Below are positions 33,401 through 48,400 of a stretch of 64,000 nucleotides of DNA, piece after piece. Where the stretch lies: positions 28,050,501-28,114,500 of the forward strand of contig NC_092593.1 of assembly GCF_047663525.1 (NCBI RefSeq), read 5' to 3'. This DNA comes from Anas platyrhynchos (Eukaryota; Chordata; Aves; Anseriformes; Anatidae). Every line of letters starts with the position of its first letter. Position 1 is the stretch's first letter. The notes under the pieces are model-generated. The model searched no databases, had not been told where the DNA came from, and saw only the letters and a list, made by a program, of their open reading frames with translations. The position numbers and the translations under genes are program-made.

Positions 33401-36400
33401 GATCAAGGAAAAGATACATATTTCAGACAGGCTGGGAGAAGGTTCTCATCTAGGTCAAATTTTGCCTTGACCAGCTGATGTGGTATACATAACTTGTCCT
33501 GCCTGTGGTGTTTGTAAAGCTGTGCTGTGCATTGACCTGATGAGAACATAGTTGAGATCATCTGTGTTGTAACTATGGTGAAGATAAATGTAAACTGTCT
33601 GCTCTCTGCACGAGGATTGTGTAGCTACAAGTTGGAGCATCAGCATTTGTTGGGTAACTTCCTTCTGTCCAAAGGAATTGAGCCCCTGCTGGACTTCTGG
33701 CTGAGGGAAGGGAAAAATATTTGACTGTAAATGACTAGCATAAAGACCAGGAGAGAGACTGTCAGGCTAGGTCTTAAAGCATCTCATTTCCTGATCCCCT
33801 GCTTAAGTCACTATATCATATGTGTGTCTATCCATGCTGAATGAATTCTCAAATTGTGCTGTTTACTCCCTTGAATAATAATCTTTAATTAAAAGAAAAA
33901 TGATAAAATGAGGTAATGACAGATAGCACAGAGAAAACATTGGAAAGCGAAGAAAGAAATGTCTGGGAGTAACAGCAGTACTGATGTTCCCATGTTAATG
34001 GTTCAAGAGCTTTCTGACTGCTGTAGATGCAAAAATGGTAGCTGCTGCAGTCTGCAGTGTTTTGGGCACTGCAAGAAGAACTTAGAAATTAAACAGTAAT
34101 GGATCCCACATTTGTTCCCAAAAAATACTTCCAGCTCCTCTGCAAGGTGTGCAGTGGTCTCAAGATGCAGAATACACCTTTGCAGGTTTAAGCCTGTAGT
34201 TAATTAATCTGAAATCCCTCCTATCTGGGCTCATTAGTTAAGAGAACTTAAATCATCATGACACCGATCTCTAAGAAAATAGGCAATACTCACAATTTTA
34301 TCATAAGGTTTATCGTTGCCAGGCTTGCCTGAATGTGCCCTTAGTATCCACTACAGCTCCACTTCTCTCCTTTTCACCCAAGCACAAATACCAGTGATTC
34401 TAGTAGCTCTTAAATCACATTTTCCTTTAGCCTGTGTTTTGTTGTAACTGCATTCACCTCCCCTGCTCCCTATTCTGTTTTGAGGTCAGACATCTGTGAC
34501 AGATACTATGTTTTATCTGGGACATACAACTAATGACTCGTGATTTTAGGGAACATGGTTTTAATTAGCTCTCTTCCTTTCCTCTGGTTGCTGAACAGAG
34601 CTGGCCTCAGGTGGAATTTTTTAATTGTGCTGCTGCTGTCTCTGTTACACAAGCTGGAGTTCTGTTGTACAGAATAAATTTGAGACAAAAATAAAACGTC
34701 TTGTAGCAGACATCACAGGACTGGTCAAACTTTTTAAATTAGTGTGAACAGTTGTTTTTGTGTGGGTATTGATATGTACAGCAAGTCAGGGAAATACTGC
34801 CCTTGCTCGTTAGGTTTGTCTGATTTCACCACTTGTATTTACAAAGTTCTTTGCTGATGTTGTTTGCACGTGGCTGTGCAGTGATGGTGCTGGTGTTGGA
34901 TGTTTTTGCTACCTCTGTAGGAACTGGTTTCCTGAGGAATTCAGGGAGCCCCAGGCTTTTCCCTCTTCTCCTTTTCTCCCTGGTGTCAGTTCTCATGCTT
35001 AGCAGACCTTTGACTAAGTTTGCTACTTTGTCAGTTTTATTTTTATTTACTTACTTCAGGGCTAGTTTCTGGCTAAGTACTCGAGCTTTTGGATTCACAG
35101 AGGAGTTAGACAAATGCCAGGTCTGGCATAAGGGAAGCAGGGAGTGGAGTATGTGGCAGGCTGGGGGAAGATGGTAGTGTGGGACTACCTGCTTTGGCAT
35201 GGTTGGCTGTTTAGCCTGGCTCAATGAACTACACTTGAGGTTTGCAAAGGGATAAGCTGTCTCCCTCCTGTTTAAGAGACTTATCCTTATTTTGGAAGTG
35301 AAGCTAGGAGCATGGCCAAAAACAGAGCTGGGTCATGAAGCAGCAGTGGCTCAAACACCCAACTGCCAATTTCCTTTACTGTGCCAGGCTCTGGATGCAC
35401 TGGAAGATGCCAGTCTCTTAGCCGGTGTGGGAGAGAACAACTCTGTGACTTCGTGGGCACTTCCCTGAGTATAACATACTGGTGGTAATTTTTTTTAACC
35501 TGAGGCCTTGCTCTAAGCTATTTAAATACACACTGGTAAAAAGCTATCTCTAGTTTTAATATACCAACCTCTTATCTATACAACCCCCAGAATCTCCTAT
35601 CTCCAAGGCAGTGGTTTCCAAGATTTGGGTGGGTTCCCGTGAAGATAAATCACATCAGAGGCATGACCTTTATCCTTGGAGCTATTTAAATAGCTCAAAT
35701 ATCTATTGACTTCATGCCTTGTGATTTCAGTTGCTGAAAAGTGAACACACCAAAGAAAGGAAGAGTTGACCTATAGTGTATCAGATTGGTGATATCTTTG
35801 TTTATAGAACACCACAAATACAGATGGCATTTTTCTAACAAATTCTCCCCCTGAAGCTACTGTATTGTGGCTAGATATGTTTGAGGAGGAGTCAGTGCAT
35901 CCATATAGAATCTAGCAAAAGAAAAGATCAGTCTATTGTAAATGTTAAAGATGCTTGGGGAAAGATGAAGACATGAGCACAACAACTGGGAGCCATCTTT
36001 ATTCCTGGTGATGGTAAAGAATTTTTTTTTTTTTTTTTTTTTACACATCATTTACCTGTGTGTAATTCTGAATCTTAGTGGGAATTTTCTGTTGGAAGAG
36101 AAAATGGAGCCATAACTAATCAAATCGGGAAGGTGTAATCTAGAGCACCACAGGCAGTACATTTAATAAAGAAAGGTATTTGCATTTGCCCCTTAAAGAT
36201 GAGCAGACTCAGTGTTTTTTACTGAAAACTACAGCAAAGTGTATGGGACTCCTTGTCTTCAAATGGATCAATTCCTGTGGATCTGTGCTCTGGAATAATT
36301 TTATCAAAGCAAAACTCAGGTTTATACTTCAAAAAGCTGTGAAAACACACTTAATGTAAGCCACTGTGATACAATACCTACATGAGTTTGGAGACAGTGT

Positions 36401-39400
36401 GAAACTATAACCTAGGAACTGATTAACTTGCTCATTGACACTATGTTAACTTTAGCCTATTTACTAAACTTTTCAAAGACCAGAAACACACAAAGGACAG
36501 CGGTAAACTGGGGACTGTGGAATCAGTGAATGCAAGGATTTTAGAAGATGAATTCATTTCTTTGGACTTTGTTTCCCCATAGAAATATTAACTATGTGTT
36601 TAGGCTGCATGAACAGGTAATGGTGCTGGGTTTTGTGTTGCTCTTTGCACTGAAATATGTTCTGAAAGTGCTAAATATATTGTTCTGGGTGGCTGATGCA
36701 GCTCTGTAGCTGTGTGGTAATGTTATGCGATTGTGGAAGGACAAACAGTGCAGGAGGAGGCTTTTGTCTTTCCCATTTCCCTCAGTGTGTGTCTCGTTTC
36801 ATCCATCTTTGTAGATTTCTGACTGTCATCTCAGACCCTGCTTCTGCAACAAGATCTGTAGGAACACATTTCTGGATGGAAGTTGAGGCATGTCCTTGGA
36901 CTGTAAGATCCCTTGCACAAGGTCTTTGAGTTACTCTGCTATTTTATATATATATTTCAAAACAGCAAAACTTTAGTTTGGAAATGAGCACTGAGGTATT
37001 ACCTCTCCCTTGCTTTGTGTTTGTTCATCATCATTCCACATTTTTATCTGAGCACTGAGATAAAGCTGATAAAAAGTAGCTGTCTGAAGGAGCTGATTCC
37101 TGCCTTGCTGCAAACGCCATTGTCTGGTCACAACATGGGCACTGACAGAAGACTTACTCAGTTTCTTAAATATAATCTCAAATTGCGAGTGCTGTTTTAT
37201 GCCAGTTTTGCTATTCGGAAATGTTACCCAGCCCACTAGTTACTGAATAATTCAATAATCTAGATTTATTTATTTATTTATTTATTTTTACAAATGAAAG
37301 CTTCCCTTTTCTGGAGTTAGCAAGTTAAGTTTGTCATAAAGGTATATGGCAACATACTACACAACACACAAATTGGTTGTTGCAAAACCAAAAGCACAGT
37401 GCTGATCTCAGTATTTCTAATATTCAGAGGCTCTCCTTTCTTCTGGACAGCTGCCTCACAGAAAAATGGAGTTTTCTGTGAATATAAGTATTTCAGATCA
37501 TTGATCAACAGTGAATGATATTTAATATCTGAAATATTTTCAGAAATAGTTCTCATAATTGCAAATATTAAAAATTAACTCCTGAGTGTAGTTCCAGGTA
37601 GGCTTTGATAGTTAGGCCTTTTCCTGATTTTGGATAGTAGTCTAATGTTGCTGGGAACAATAAGACAGCCACAGTTTTGCAGAGCAGAGGCAGCTACGTT
37701 CCACTAGTGATGTGATCCTATCTATAATATGCTTTCATAGTTAAAGGTTTATTTTTTTTCAAATGTTTCTAAAGTGCTTTGAATTAAGTTGCATGGAATT
37801 TTGTGTGATTACAACATCTGTTCCTCCCTGAGATGGTGCTGAGTTTGTGTAAGCTGGAGGAGCTGTACAGCAGTAAACTGACGCTGCATGTGTCCCTGTG
37901 TAACTGAAGAGCTAAAAGCAGGTTGGTGTGTTTCTGTGGTGTTCCACACTATAGCTTTTGCACTGTGGCTCCACTTGAACATCAGGAGGGAAGGTTTCCT
38001 CAAATGTTGGCAGTGTCTGGAAACAGTAGGTTTTGGACTGTGGTAAAAGGTCTCCTGGGTGACCATGGAGATGCTGTTGTAGGTGAAGGAGAGCATTCAG
38101 CTGGCATGCTAAGCTTCTGTCATGCTGACAAGGACCTGAATAAAAGTTTTAGGCTTTGTCTTACCATATGCATAGCCTGTCCTTTTGATATTTATCCACT
38201 GTACTGCTTCACGGTCCTACTTTTCCTTGTGGAGCTTTTCCAAGATGTTTTTTCTTACCACAGTTATTTCTACAAATTATATTTCCAAAGGTGTTATCCT
38301 GTGTTAGTGTAAACTCTCCCAACTAAAAAAGATAATGTCTCTATTCTGTATTTTAAAAAGTACCACGTACATTTGTGATACTATAAAATAATTAGCTTGA
38401 ATAATATAAGAGCTCATTAGGGTTATAGATTTTAAGTGTTATGATTAGATTGTGATGGGATGGGTAGTAACTTGCAGAGAAGTACCCATACTGCTAGCTG
38501 TTGCTTACATATAATAATCCTCACTATCTGTCGTGGTAGAATGAAAGAAACTTAATTGTAAATCACTGTGCATTTTGGATGTACAGATTGACTGGCAACC
38601 TTTGCGTAAAACCAGCCCAAGGCTGGAACACCACAATTGTTGCAGATCAGGACTGAGCTGGATTGGCACAGAGGTGTGGGAAGTTCATTTAATGCAAGTT
38701 GTAGCTGGTGGTATCAGTGCTTCACTTTCATGAGCATAGAGCTTAACTTTGCTGCCAGCCTGGCAACTTCCCACTGGGATAATGTAATGCAGCTGCAAGA
38801 TTGTTTTGGCTCTGTGCTAACTTTTCCCCATACCTTTTTAATAGTCTATCTCCTGCCTTTCCCCATCCAGTCATAAAAGTTCCTAACATTTGTTCTACTT
38901 TTAAGAGCTAGCTAGTAAGGGCATGGCGGCTGATAAGAGCCAACACCCTTCCATAAAATTGTGCTTTTCAGCAGTGAAATATGCTGCCTTTTTGTTAATT
39001 TCCAGAGTAGGTTCTGGGGGGTATGAGTTTTTGGGGTGGTGTGGTGTTTTTTGTTGCTCCTTTGGGTTTGTTTTTCAGCTAGCTATCCTTCATACCACTA
39101 GGGTGTGTTAAGCCGCAGTTTGTATTTCTGTGACTATTTGAAAACAGGAATTAATTTTTTGGAATGGAATAACACTCTAGCTTGCTTGAGTCTTGATGAA
39201 AGGGATATGAAACTCTGTGACCCACTCTTGAAAGACAGAGGGCTTCTTCAGGTTGTTGGTCCTGCCTTGTTCACAAAATCAGGACTTAGTTTAACTTTCT
39301 AGAGACTAGATGCATAGTCATAAGTGCTCAGCTTGACCTGGTTGTCACAATTGTTTTGCAACAAAAATAATTATTGATATTGTAATTCATAGGGCAGAAT

Positions 39401-42400
39401 GAGATTTGTTTTAATCTAAAAGAGTTTTTACTACCCAGCTTTCTTGAATGTCAATAATAGAGAAATTGAAAGTAGTGTGGTAAGCTTCTTCCATACAGAG
39501 CTTCAAACCTAGAAAGGCTAATACAGCTTTTAAAATCAGAACAAAGCCTTCCTTTGAGGCAATGAGGAAGCCATCAGAATAAGTGTGAAGTAAAGCTAGC
39601 TAACTGCACTCAGCCTTTGGCTGCAATCTCCTTACTTGGAACCTGCAAAAAAAAAATCCACTCAACTCATCTCATCTCTCCTCACAGGATGACTTCTTTT
39701 TCTGGAATTTGACCTTTAAATGAAAATTTAAATTGTTACGATTTCGTGTGAGGAAACCACAAATATGGGTGAGTGTAAACTGATGCAGTGACAAATATTA
39801 GTGCCTGCAAAGGCTGAAACAATAGACCAGGGTGATGAAAACTGTGCTTTCCTCCTGCTTAATTAATTCCTTACTTTTTTTATGGCACATTGGCCAAGGT
39901 ACAAATTTCCAAGAACCTGAACTGACCTCCCCAGGAAAGGAGAGAAACTGCTTTTGTGTCCAATTACCCTCTTTCTTAGTATGGCAGTGACAGTTTCAAC
40001 AGTAGTTTAGTAAGATCCATTGCCCTCTACAGCCAACACGGTAATTAGTTCTGATTTCTCTTCTAATGGTCTTTGTGTCTTTGCCATGACAAACCATTGT
40101 TACAGGAGTAACAGTGTATCTTTTTGACACTTTTGTTGGTGGCATTGTGTTACAGATTGGCTGGGGAGCCTGTTGAAGACCTATGATTAAGACCTGCAAA
40201 AGATCTGGGAGAATTTCATTTTTTTCTAAGGCATTCCCGGGGCTCACAGGCAGGCCCTGTTCTTTGCCTTGTGCCTTCCTGCTCCAGCCACTCAGAGGGT
40301 CGGAAGGAGGCAGGTTCAAACATGTGGTGGCCCGAAGTGAGAGTTAAATAAACCTATAGGAGCGTGAAAATTCCACTTCTAAATAATTCCTCTGGTTTTC
40401 GAAAACAATTTGGATGGCCTGCTGTTAGGAGCAAGCTCCGTGTCCTTAGGACTGACTGTATATTGGGAAATTCAGCTTTCAGTTTGTATTTTTTCAATAG
40501 TTTGCCCCAGTGTCTTGACTGTGGAATAGGAAGGCAGCAAGAGGTTAACAGGTAATGTGTATTGGAAATAACTGGTCAGCATCTGGAGGGTGCCAGCGTG
40601 CAGTCCCCAACATGTAAAGGCAGACATCTGCAGGATGCTTTGGGTTCCTGAGATATTTTTATGAATGAAAGGTGCTTATGACAGGAATGCATGCCAAAAT
40701 AGGCAGTACTAACAGTGTCTCTGCAGCCTCCTTATCTTCTCCAGTAAATCTACCCCTGAAGATAAATGTTTAATAACATTCCTATTGGGTTGTACTTTTT
40801 GAAGGTGGTTGAACTAATGACCCATAATCCAACAGATCCATTTGTAGTGAACAGCACTAAGGGTTCAGTCCTATGTCGCTGATTTAGCAAGATGTCTGCT
40901 TAATTTATTGTTTTGCTGTTCAGCTCTTGCTCACTGCTCAAGCCTAATGCAGTGAATGTAGCCCACTTTTCAGTTGCAGAAAGGCAACCCTTCCTTATAT
41001 GTATAAAACTTAATAAAAATCCTACATATCCAAGGAGTTGTTAAGTATGTGTGCATGATACAGAAATTCGAGTTGTTGCTTCATTGTGATTTGATCAGGT
41101 AACTTGTGTGGTAGTAGCTGAGTACACAAGCTTCTGTTGCAAATACCTGTGAATGCAGCTGAAATTTGCCTTGGTCATTAATACTCCTGCACTCAAATAG
41201 CTTTTTCCTGCAAACATTAAAGAAAGGTGGAAATGTGGCTAAAGTAAATTTGTCTCACACTTCAAACAAATACCTGTGGAATTCTTTCTATTCGGCAAAT
41301 GAAGTGCTCCTAATCACTTCAGTGGGAATTTGTCTGGTTTAAGGAATGCAGTATCCTGACCTAAGACCCCTGCTAGCACTTACGTAATGAGACCCACTGA
41401 ACCATGTGGGACTACTTAAGCACATGAGTAATTTTATGGACCTTTGTGCAATATGCAGGACCAGGACAATGATTATGCCTACAGTCACTGATTTTTGTTT
41501 GCAAAGTAACAGATTTAAGCATTAGGCTGGAGTGACAGTGACCCCAGTCATGTTTTCTTGCCACTGCATTGGGAATAGTTTCCTCTAATTCTTGGCAGAG
41601 GATAATCAGGAAAATTGCTTTCATAAATCCTGAGAAATCTTCCAGTAGCTATTTGCTCACCATTTTTTGTTAGATTGTCTGGCCTGCATTCCAGGAACTT
41701 CCTGTAATAAAAAATAAATGCATAAATAAGTTGCCCCCTCTCCCCCTTCTGCTGTCACTCAATTATTTGCTTTGTTAGAAAGTTCTGCAGTTCAGAGTAA
41801 AGATAATTAAAGTGGGTGGGACTGTATGGGGAAAGAAACAACTACTTTTATTAGATACTTCCTTTAACTTTTTTTTTTTCTTTTTTAAGCATTACTTCCA
41901 AGTTTGAGGTGTTTTATTGCCAACTCAGATATGAGGCATTCTTGTTTGCATCCCTTTGTAAAAGAATTGCATTGATGCAACTGGATCCTGATGTCCTCAG
42001 TTTGTACTCTCAGGTTTTGGAGTTCTTGCCAATAACACCTTATTGAGGACCTGGACTGAATGGTGTCTGATAAGGAACAATCTTCCCACTGTTAAAAAAT
42101 AGCCTTTAATTTAGTAAATTGAGAGACCAGCTGAGGCACCAGGAAAGGAAGCAGCAAAACAGAGCAAAAAGTTTCCCTTCACAGCCTGATAATTCTGTCC
42201 TATACTTAATATGAAAATTACAGGTATATCAGAAGATTTGCTACAAAACTGAAGTGCTTCATATTCTTGATTCCCAAAGCTTTATTTTATGTAGCTTTGT
42301 GTAAAATATGTTTGTGTTTGTATATTTTTATTATTGCAAGGGTGTAAAGCAACACAGGGAAGGGAAGTTGCCTAAATAGGGACTATTGATGCTTTGTCCC

Positions 42401-45400
42401 CTTTTTATTGTTCACAGTGAAGTCGACTTGTTTCCATCTTCTAACTTTGTCTAAAATAATGCAGACCTTCCAATGTAAGCATTCCAGTTTAAAGCCCTAC
42501 CTTAATCTCTTTTTTCTGCCTGGCCCACCTTTATTTCTCCCTCTGTTTAATATGGCTAGGTACTGATCCACAGGTTTTATTAGAAAAAAACTGCTTTCTC
42601 AGATGAGATTTAGTGGTCATTGCATCTGTATCTTCAGGGCTGCCCATTATTGCACATTGACTGACAAATTTTTCTTCTCCTGAATGGCAGGATATGGCTT
42701 AATCCAGATACCTGTACAAACCAGGGGGGGGGGTGGTGGTGGAATGACCAGAGCATTCTGAAAAAGAAGTCCACGTTTCTGCAAGGGAAAATGTGTAGGG
42801 AAAAGTAGTTTCTTTTAATAGACTAGACTGGCTGAGATATCGGGGAGAAGGGAAAACAAGTAAGATTTTAGATCTCCAAGCCTTTCTCCAGGTATGCTGA
42901 TTATGTACTCACTTACTGCAATGTGCTTAGGTTTTCCCAGAAATATTTTGTGTATTATCGTAGCAAATTTTATAGGTAGGTATGGCTTATACCTTATTAC
43001 TCATTTCTTGAGTTAAAGAAGTTTGAAGTGCATACCTGTGAAGATTGGTTCTTGTTTCAAATGGTAAGTCAGTCTCCTGCCTGAGAGCTGTTTGATCAGG
43101 ATCTTGTATAGTTCCTCTTTCTCTGCTTATAGAGAGTTTTAGTATTATTATTATTTAAAAAACAAACAAAATAAGCTAAATTGTCAGCCCTGAAAACAAA
43201 TTTCATCCCTTTTTTCTCGTACAGAACGACAGCATTGTGAATTGCTGCATACATAAGCCTCCTATTACGCCAATAGTACTCAAAGACAGGGTAGGGGCCA
43301 TGTAGATCTTAGATGACTTTAATGAAGCAGTTGGGGAGGCAGTTGTGTGGTGGTAGGCTCAAAGACGAGACTGGGCAAGGCCTGGCGAACTTCATGCAGA
43401 GGAAATAAAAGTCGTGCAGAACTTTGTTGAGGGTCTTCCGCTGCTCTGCATGTGTGCAGGCAATGAAGGGTGGAAGTGTCTTCTGTGTTTCTTCATGGGG
43501 AGACTGAACCTGGAGAGCTGTTTATCTGCTGAGGGAAAGCAGCTGTCTCCAGCTGACTCCTGTTAGCGGCTGCCTGAGTGTACTTAGACAGGCTGACTCC
43601 ATAGTTAAAATACTGCCTGCAAATACCAACTGCACCAAGAGCAGGGTCACAGTCACAAGCTGCTAGAGAAAGGACTGAAAACTCTAGATGGCTGACTTTA
43701 ATGTGACATTCCATGTTTCTGAGCTTGCCCTTACCCTTTTAATCCGAGACCTCCTCACGTCTCAAATTCTTGTGCAACCTCATTTGTTGCATTTTGTGTG
43801 ATAGTCTTCAAGTGCTGCTGTGAAATCCAGGAATAATTTGTGAACTTTGTGTGCTGTTTTACTGTCTTGATAATGAATAGTTCCCCATAGCCTCTCAGAC
43901 TTTCGAGAAGCATTTCAGTTCAAGTAGAATTTTAGTTTATTTTCAAGTAGCATTTTACTTCTAAACAGGATTATATAGCTTGCTTCTTTATAATACAAAA
44001 TTAAAATAACATCAATTATAGCTTTGTCTTTTCAAGTGTCCATAACTTTTTTGCAGTCTGCTAACATGAATGAGAAATGCAAAATGATCATGTAAGAAGT
44101 CTGTTTTAATTATAAGCATGTTTTTATCCATATGAAGGACTGTTCTAGTCACCTTGAAATTTCCCTCCAGAGAATGGCTGCTAAAAATTTCATGTGCTTT
44201 TGCTCTAAAATACTAGAAGGCCCTGTAGCTGATTGTCCTGTAACAAATATAAAGACTGTACTGTAAACCAGTAGCATTTACATTTTTATAATAAGAGGAA
44301 AACTTGGTATCTGTGACCTCATGACTCTTGCTTGTTTTTAAAAAATCTTAAATCCTTTGTGAATCTGTTGGCTAGAACACTTGGAAAAAAAAAAGAAAGA
44401 AAAAAGGAAAACAACCCCAACTGCTGTTCTTTAGTCAAGTCTGTTTCTGAATACTTAAAATATATAAATGAAATTGGAAAGTCTTTATTTCAGCATGGAA
44501 GAAAATACTTGCTTGGGCTGACTATCTTGCAGGCCATTTGTTTTAAACTGCTGGCTATATTATTCCTTGACAAATATGTTAGGTTTTATTTTCCTCAGTT
44601 GAAATACTGACATGAAAGTTAATAGTCAACACTGTTTTTGTTGTATTTTGACATTAAAAAAAAAAAACAAAACAAAACTGATTCTGCCTTTATTTCTATA
44701 AAATTACTCAACTATAAGCATATTCTTCCAAGCATGAAGTCATTGTCTCAGGGAAAGGTCTGGTCATAAATAGTTAACAGATGAAAGTACTGTCTGTACA
44801 CTCTCCTTAACTTCTAAGATGTCCCAACATCCCAACATTGAAGGGACTTTGGGACAATTGGGATCAATTGTAGGAAAGGCTCTTTCATTTTTAAGGAGCT
44901 TTTCACAAATGGAAGCATTCTTGTTTGTGCAGGTGAATCCTTGAATCCTTCAGGAGCTGAGTGCTCTCTTCCATCAGAACAGAGTATGGAACTCCCCCCT
45001 GCTGAGGACTCACCTTCCATGCAGTACTGGACAGCTGGCCATGGTCTGATGTGGCTGAGATCTGCAGGCAAACACACAGAAAGGTAACAAGCAGCAATAT
45101 GAATGTCTCACCCGAGGACTGGAGAAAGTGGGATTATATGTATGGGAAGTGAGAGAAACACTTCTGTTTGTCTCTGAAGTGCAGTTGAAAGAGTATAGAC
45201 CACACAAGAGCAGGCAGTTGTTTGCAGGGAAAACATTTACGTAGATGAAGGGAAAACTTTGAATGACAGGTGTTACGGAGATGTTCAGTGTCATCCCGGG
45301 CTCCAGGTGCCAGACACTGGCAAGTAAAGCTATCAGTGCAGTTTGAACAGATTAGGTGCATATACATCTTAGACAAATGCATTGTTACGAGGACTAACTC

Positions 45401-48400
45401 AGCAGAAACAGCTATAGTAGCTAAAGTATTTCAGTCCCACAGAGAAGTGAATACTGGCTGGGGCTAGAGTTGCTCAACAAAGAACATTTCCAAGAGGAGC
45501 TGGTGCAGAGGTAAATGGCCTCAAAGAGCCTCCCATGGGCATCTTGGAGAGAACTGGTCACCTTCCTGAACTGGTGGCAGTTTTGCCACAGAGTTCAGCC
45601 ACAGAGTTCACTGAGGCCAGGATTTTGTCCTGGGAGTTAATTAAGATGAGAGGGATCTTCATTCCAGGGAGCTATCTTAAAGCAGAACTCAGAGGTTTTT
45701 GATGGTGCTTATGGTAACTTTTAATTAAAAAAATGGGTTGAGTTAGTGTTAACTGCTATAAGGAAAAAAAAAATGTCACTTTCTTGCTCTCCCAAAAAAC
45801 AATCACCATCACTTAGATTTAAAGAATAATGTACCTGATGAGAAAATAAGTATTAAAATGTATGTTGCCTTATGTTTCTTTTAGCTGTTCCTGGACTTTT
45901 AATATTATTTTCTGTGCTTTTAGTGAAAGCGTTAATTTTCTTTCACAGATCTAGCACTATCTAGAAAAATCTGATAATGCAGAGGAAAATGTGTGAACTA
46001 CATACAACTCTTAGAGTGTTCCAGTCCAGTCAGTTATTTGTATTTTATTGTGTTTTACCCCATTATATATTCCTTTAACGTTCTTGATTTGGAATGATTT
46101 TCAATAATGTTTGGAATTCCCATAATTCCCATAATGCAGTCAGCACCCATAATGGTGTTGATTTCCATCTTTAAACAGAGTGTATTAATATACCTCTTGT
46201 GGTTTTGGGAAAAAATCTGAAACATAACTTCAAGCATTTTTAAATATAAGTTGGAAAATAGGGTTCAAAGTTACTTAAATTGTTTCCTTGTCTGAGTTAG
46301 GGAAAAAATTTAGAATTATTTCTTGCAAAGTTGAAATTGATGCTTTGAAGTAGATACGTGAAGTTTTTGATGCATAATGGACAATTTTAATATTATTAGT
46401 GGTTCATGTTGGTTCTGTGGTGAGTTCTTCAAGTTTAATTATAAACCTTTAAGAAATTTCAGTTTACAAATTTCACTGGACAATGTAAAGGAGAGTTGGA
46501 GAAAATCCATTGATACTGCCTTCTCATCTCTTTCGTCTTAGTTTTCCACAGGACTGTTTCTCCTGAAAGGATATTTCACTTAGCCCCACTGTCACTACTA
46601 ATGTACAGATGAGACTTGAAAATAACAATTAAGTTAAATTGTAACTTATGCAAAGATGTCTTAGCAAGTGATGAGAGAAAGTATTTTAATTATTCTTGCC
46701 TTTCAGACCATCAAAGGTCTAACCCAGTTCCCAAAGCAGTCCAGAGTAGTGTTCCTCCTTGGGATTACATCCCAATAGTTTTATAAGGTACACCTTACTG
46801 TATTTTACTGCTATGGTTTAAAAATATTTTGGTGATTCTTCTATGTCTGAACATCTGGCAAAGATCTATCTTTGATATTCTCAGTCAACATGCCACAGCA
46901 GTAATGCTCTTTGCAAAATAGCATTCATGCTTATTAATTTTAGTAAAGGTCAGCCAATCTTCAGCTTTAGTAATGATTCAAAACGGTTTAACAGTTAGCA
47001 GAGGTATTACTTCAGCAAATAACTGTAATTGAAGGTTTATTTTTAGAAGAAATAGCTATGCAGTTTGAATTCATATGTTTTTAAAATGCCATGCATGTGA
47101 TGTTTCTTACTGAAGGGGATACATTTAATACCGTGCTAGAGTATTTTCCCTTTTAACTTAAGAGAGTTGCTTGAAACCTTACGTAGTCTCTTTCTAAAAT
47201 GTTTTTCACAGGTGTTCTGCTAAATGAGTATTGCTAGGAGGTCTCTTGCTTTTTCTTGTTTTTAGGTTATCTTAGTAACACTGTTTACAAAAAAAAGAAG
47301 AACAAGCTTTAACTTGGAACATGTTTTACAATAAACGTGTATCCTGATCTGGAATTATTCTCCCAATATCCCATTGGCTTGACTTCATCTGTGCAACAGA
47401 AATGGGCTGAGATGCTTTCTCATGTTCAGGGTGGGAAAAGCATCTCTGTTTTTACTCTGAATTCTCTTGCTTTGATGGCTTTAGAGTACACTTCATTGTA
47501 TCCAGAGGAATTCCCTCTGATTAACTGTATTGCTGGTTTGTAGCTCATCGAAGGCCCTCATATCAAATAGCAGATACGTGCAGTTATTCTTTTTCTTCTG
47601 AATCCTACTGGAAGAGGCTCTAGGAGAGGAATTCTTCAATGAGGATATCCCTGTTTGGAGATGAAGGTTAAGTTATTTTCAGTATTGTCAGTAGATCCTA
47701 AGGCAGTCAGTGTGCATCCACTTCAGTCCCACGTCCTCTCTGTGTGAGAACTCAGGCCTCTACAGGGAAATTGATTGAGACAAAAAGCTCAAGTTGGTGC
47801 TGCAGAGGCAGAAGAGTAGATGATAATAACAGCTAAGCAAAATGGATCCTACACAGGCATCTATGTGTAGCAATCACAAGAGCATGTATAGGAAATGTGA
47901 ATTGTGGAAACAGTCACTGACCATAGAATTTAGCTTGAGTCACAGCGAAATTAGTAAATGATCTATTAATAAACTTAGTTAAAATACGGTAGCTGCCAGT
48001 TTTGTCCATTCCCTGAGAAGGTAATAAAGAAAAGCTTGCTACACAGTGCCAATTCCTGTAGCTCCACATGTAATATTTTACAGGGGCAGGGAGAGGGTAT
48101 GAAGTATGTAGAGCTGTAAATGTGTAACTGAAGGCATAATTTGGCCTTTAAGACCTGTGCTACTGGAGGTGAAACAAGAAAAATGAAAGTCACATTTGAT
48201 TTTCAGGTACCAGAGCAAGTCTAAAAAAAGAGTTACAGAAAACATCATTTTAATGGCAGCTGGTTTTGCTATGACCTGCCATTGCATGGGCTTTCAAAAC
48301 CCAGAGCAAAACATTTTAATGATAAAAAGATGAAGCTTAAGAGAGTGTTTCAGTGCAGTAACAGGATTCTACAAAATATCAGGAAAGGAAAGAAGTAGGG

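Larger units (their letters stand above)
35161..37949. other. Intronic sequence with simple repeats
   Basis: It contains a T21 run (36022-36042) and a tetranucleotide (ATTT)n (37265-37288). A possible small minus-strand exon ending GAG/gtaata near 37001 (WNDDEQTQSKGE) was too weak to list. Confidence 0.4.

Noticed and set aside
34833-35177. 114-codon plus-strand frame with hydrophobic runs
   Set aside because: It is the reverse shadow of two minus-strand exons with good splice sites. It has no promoter or homology.
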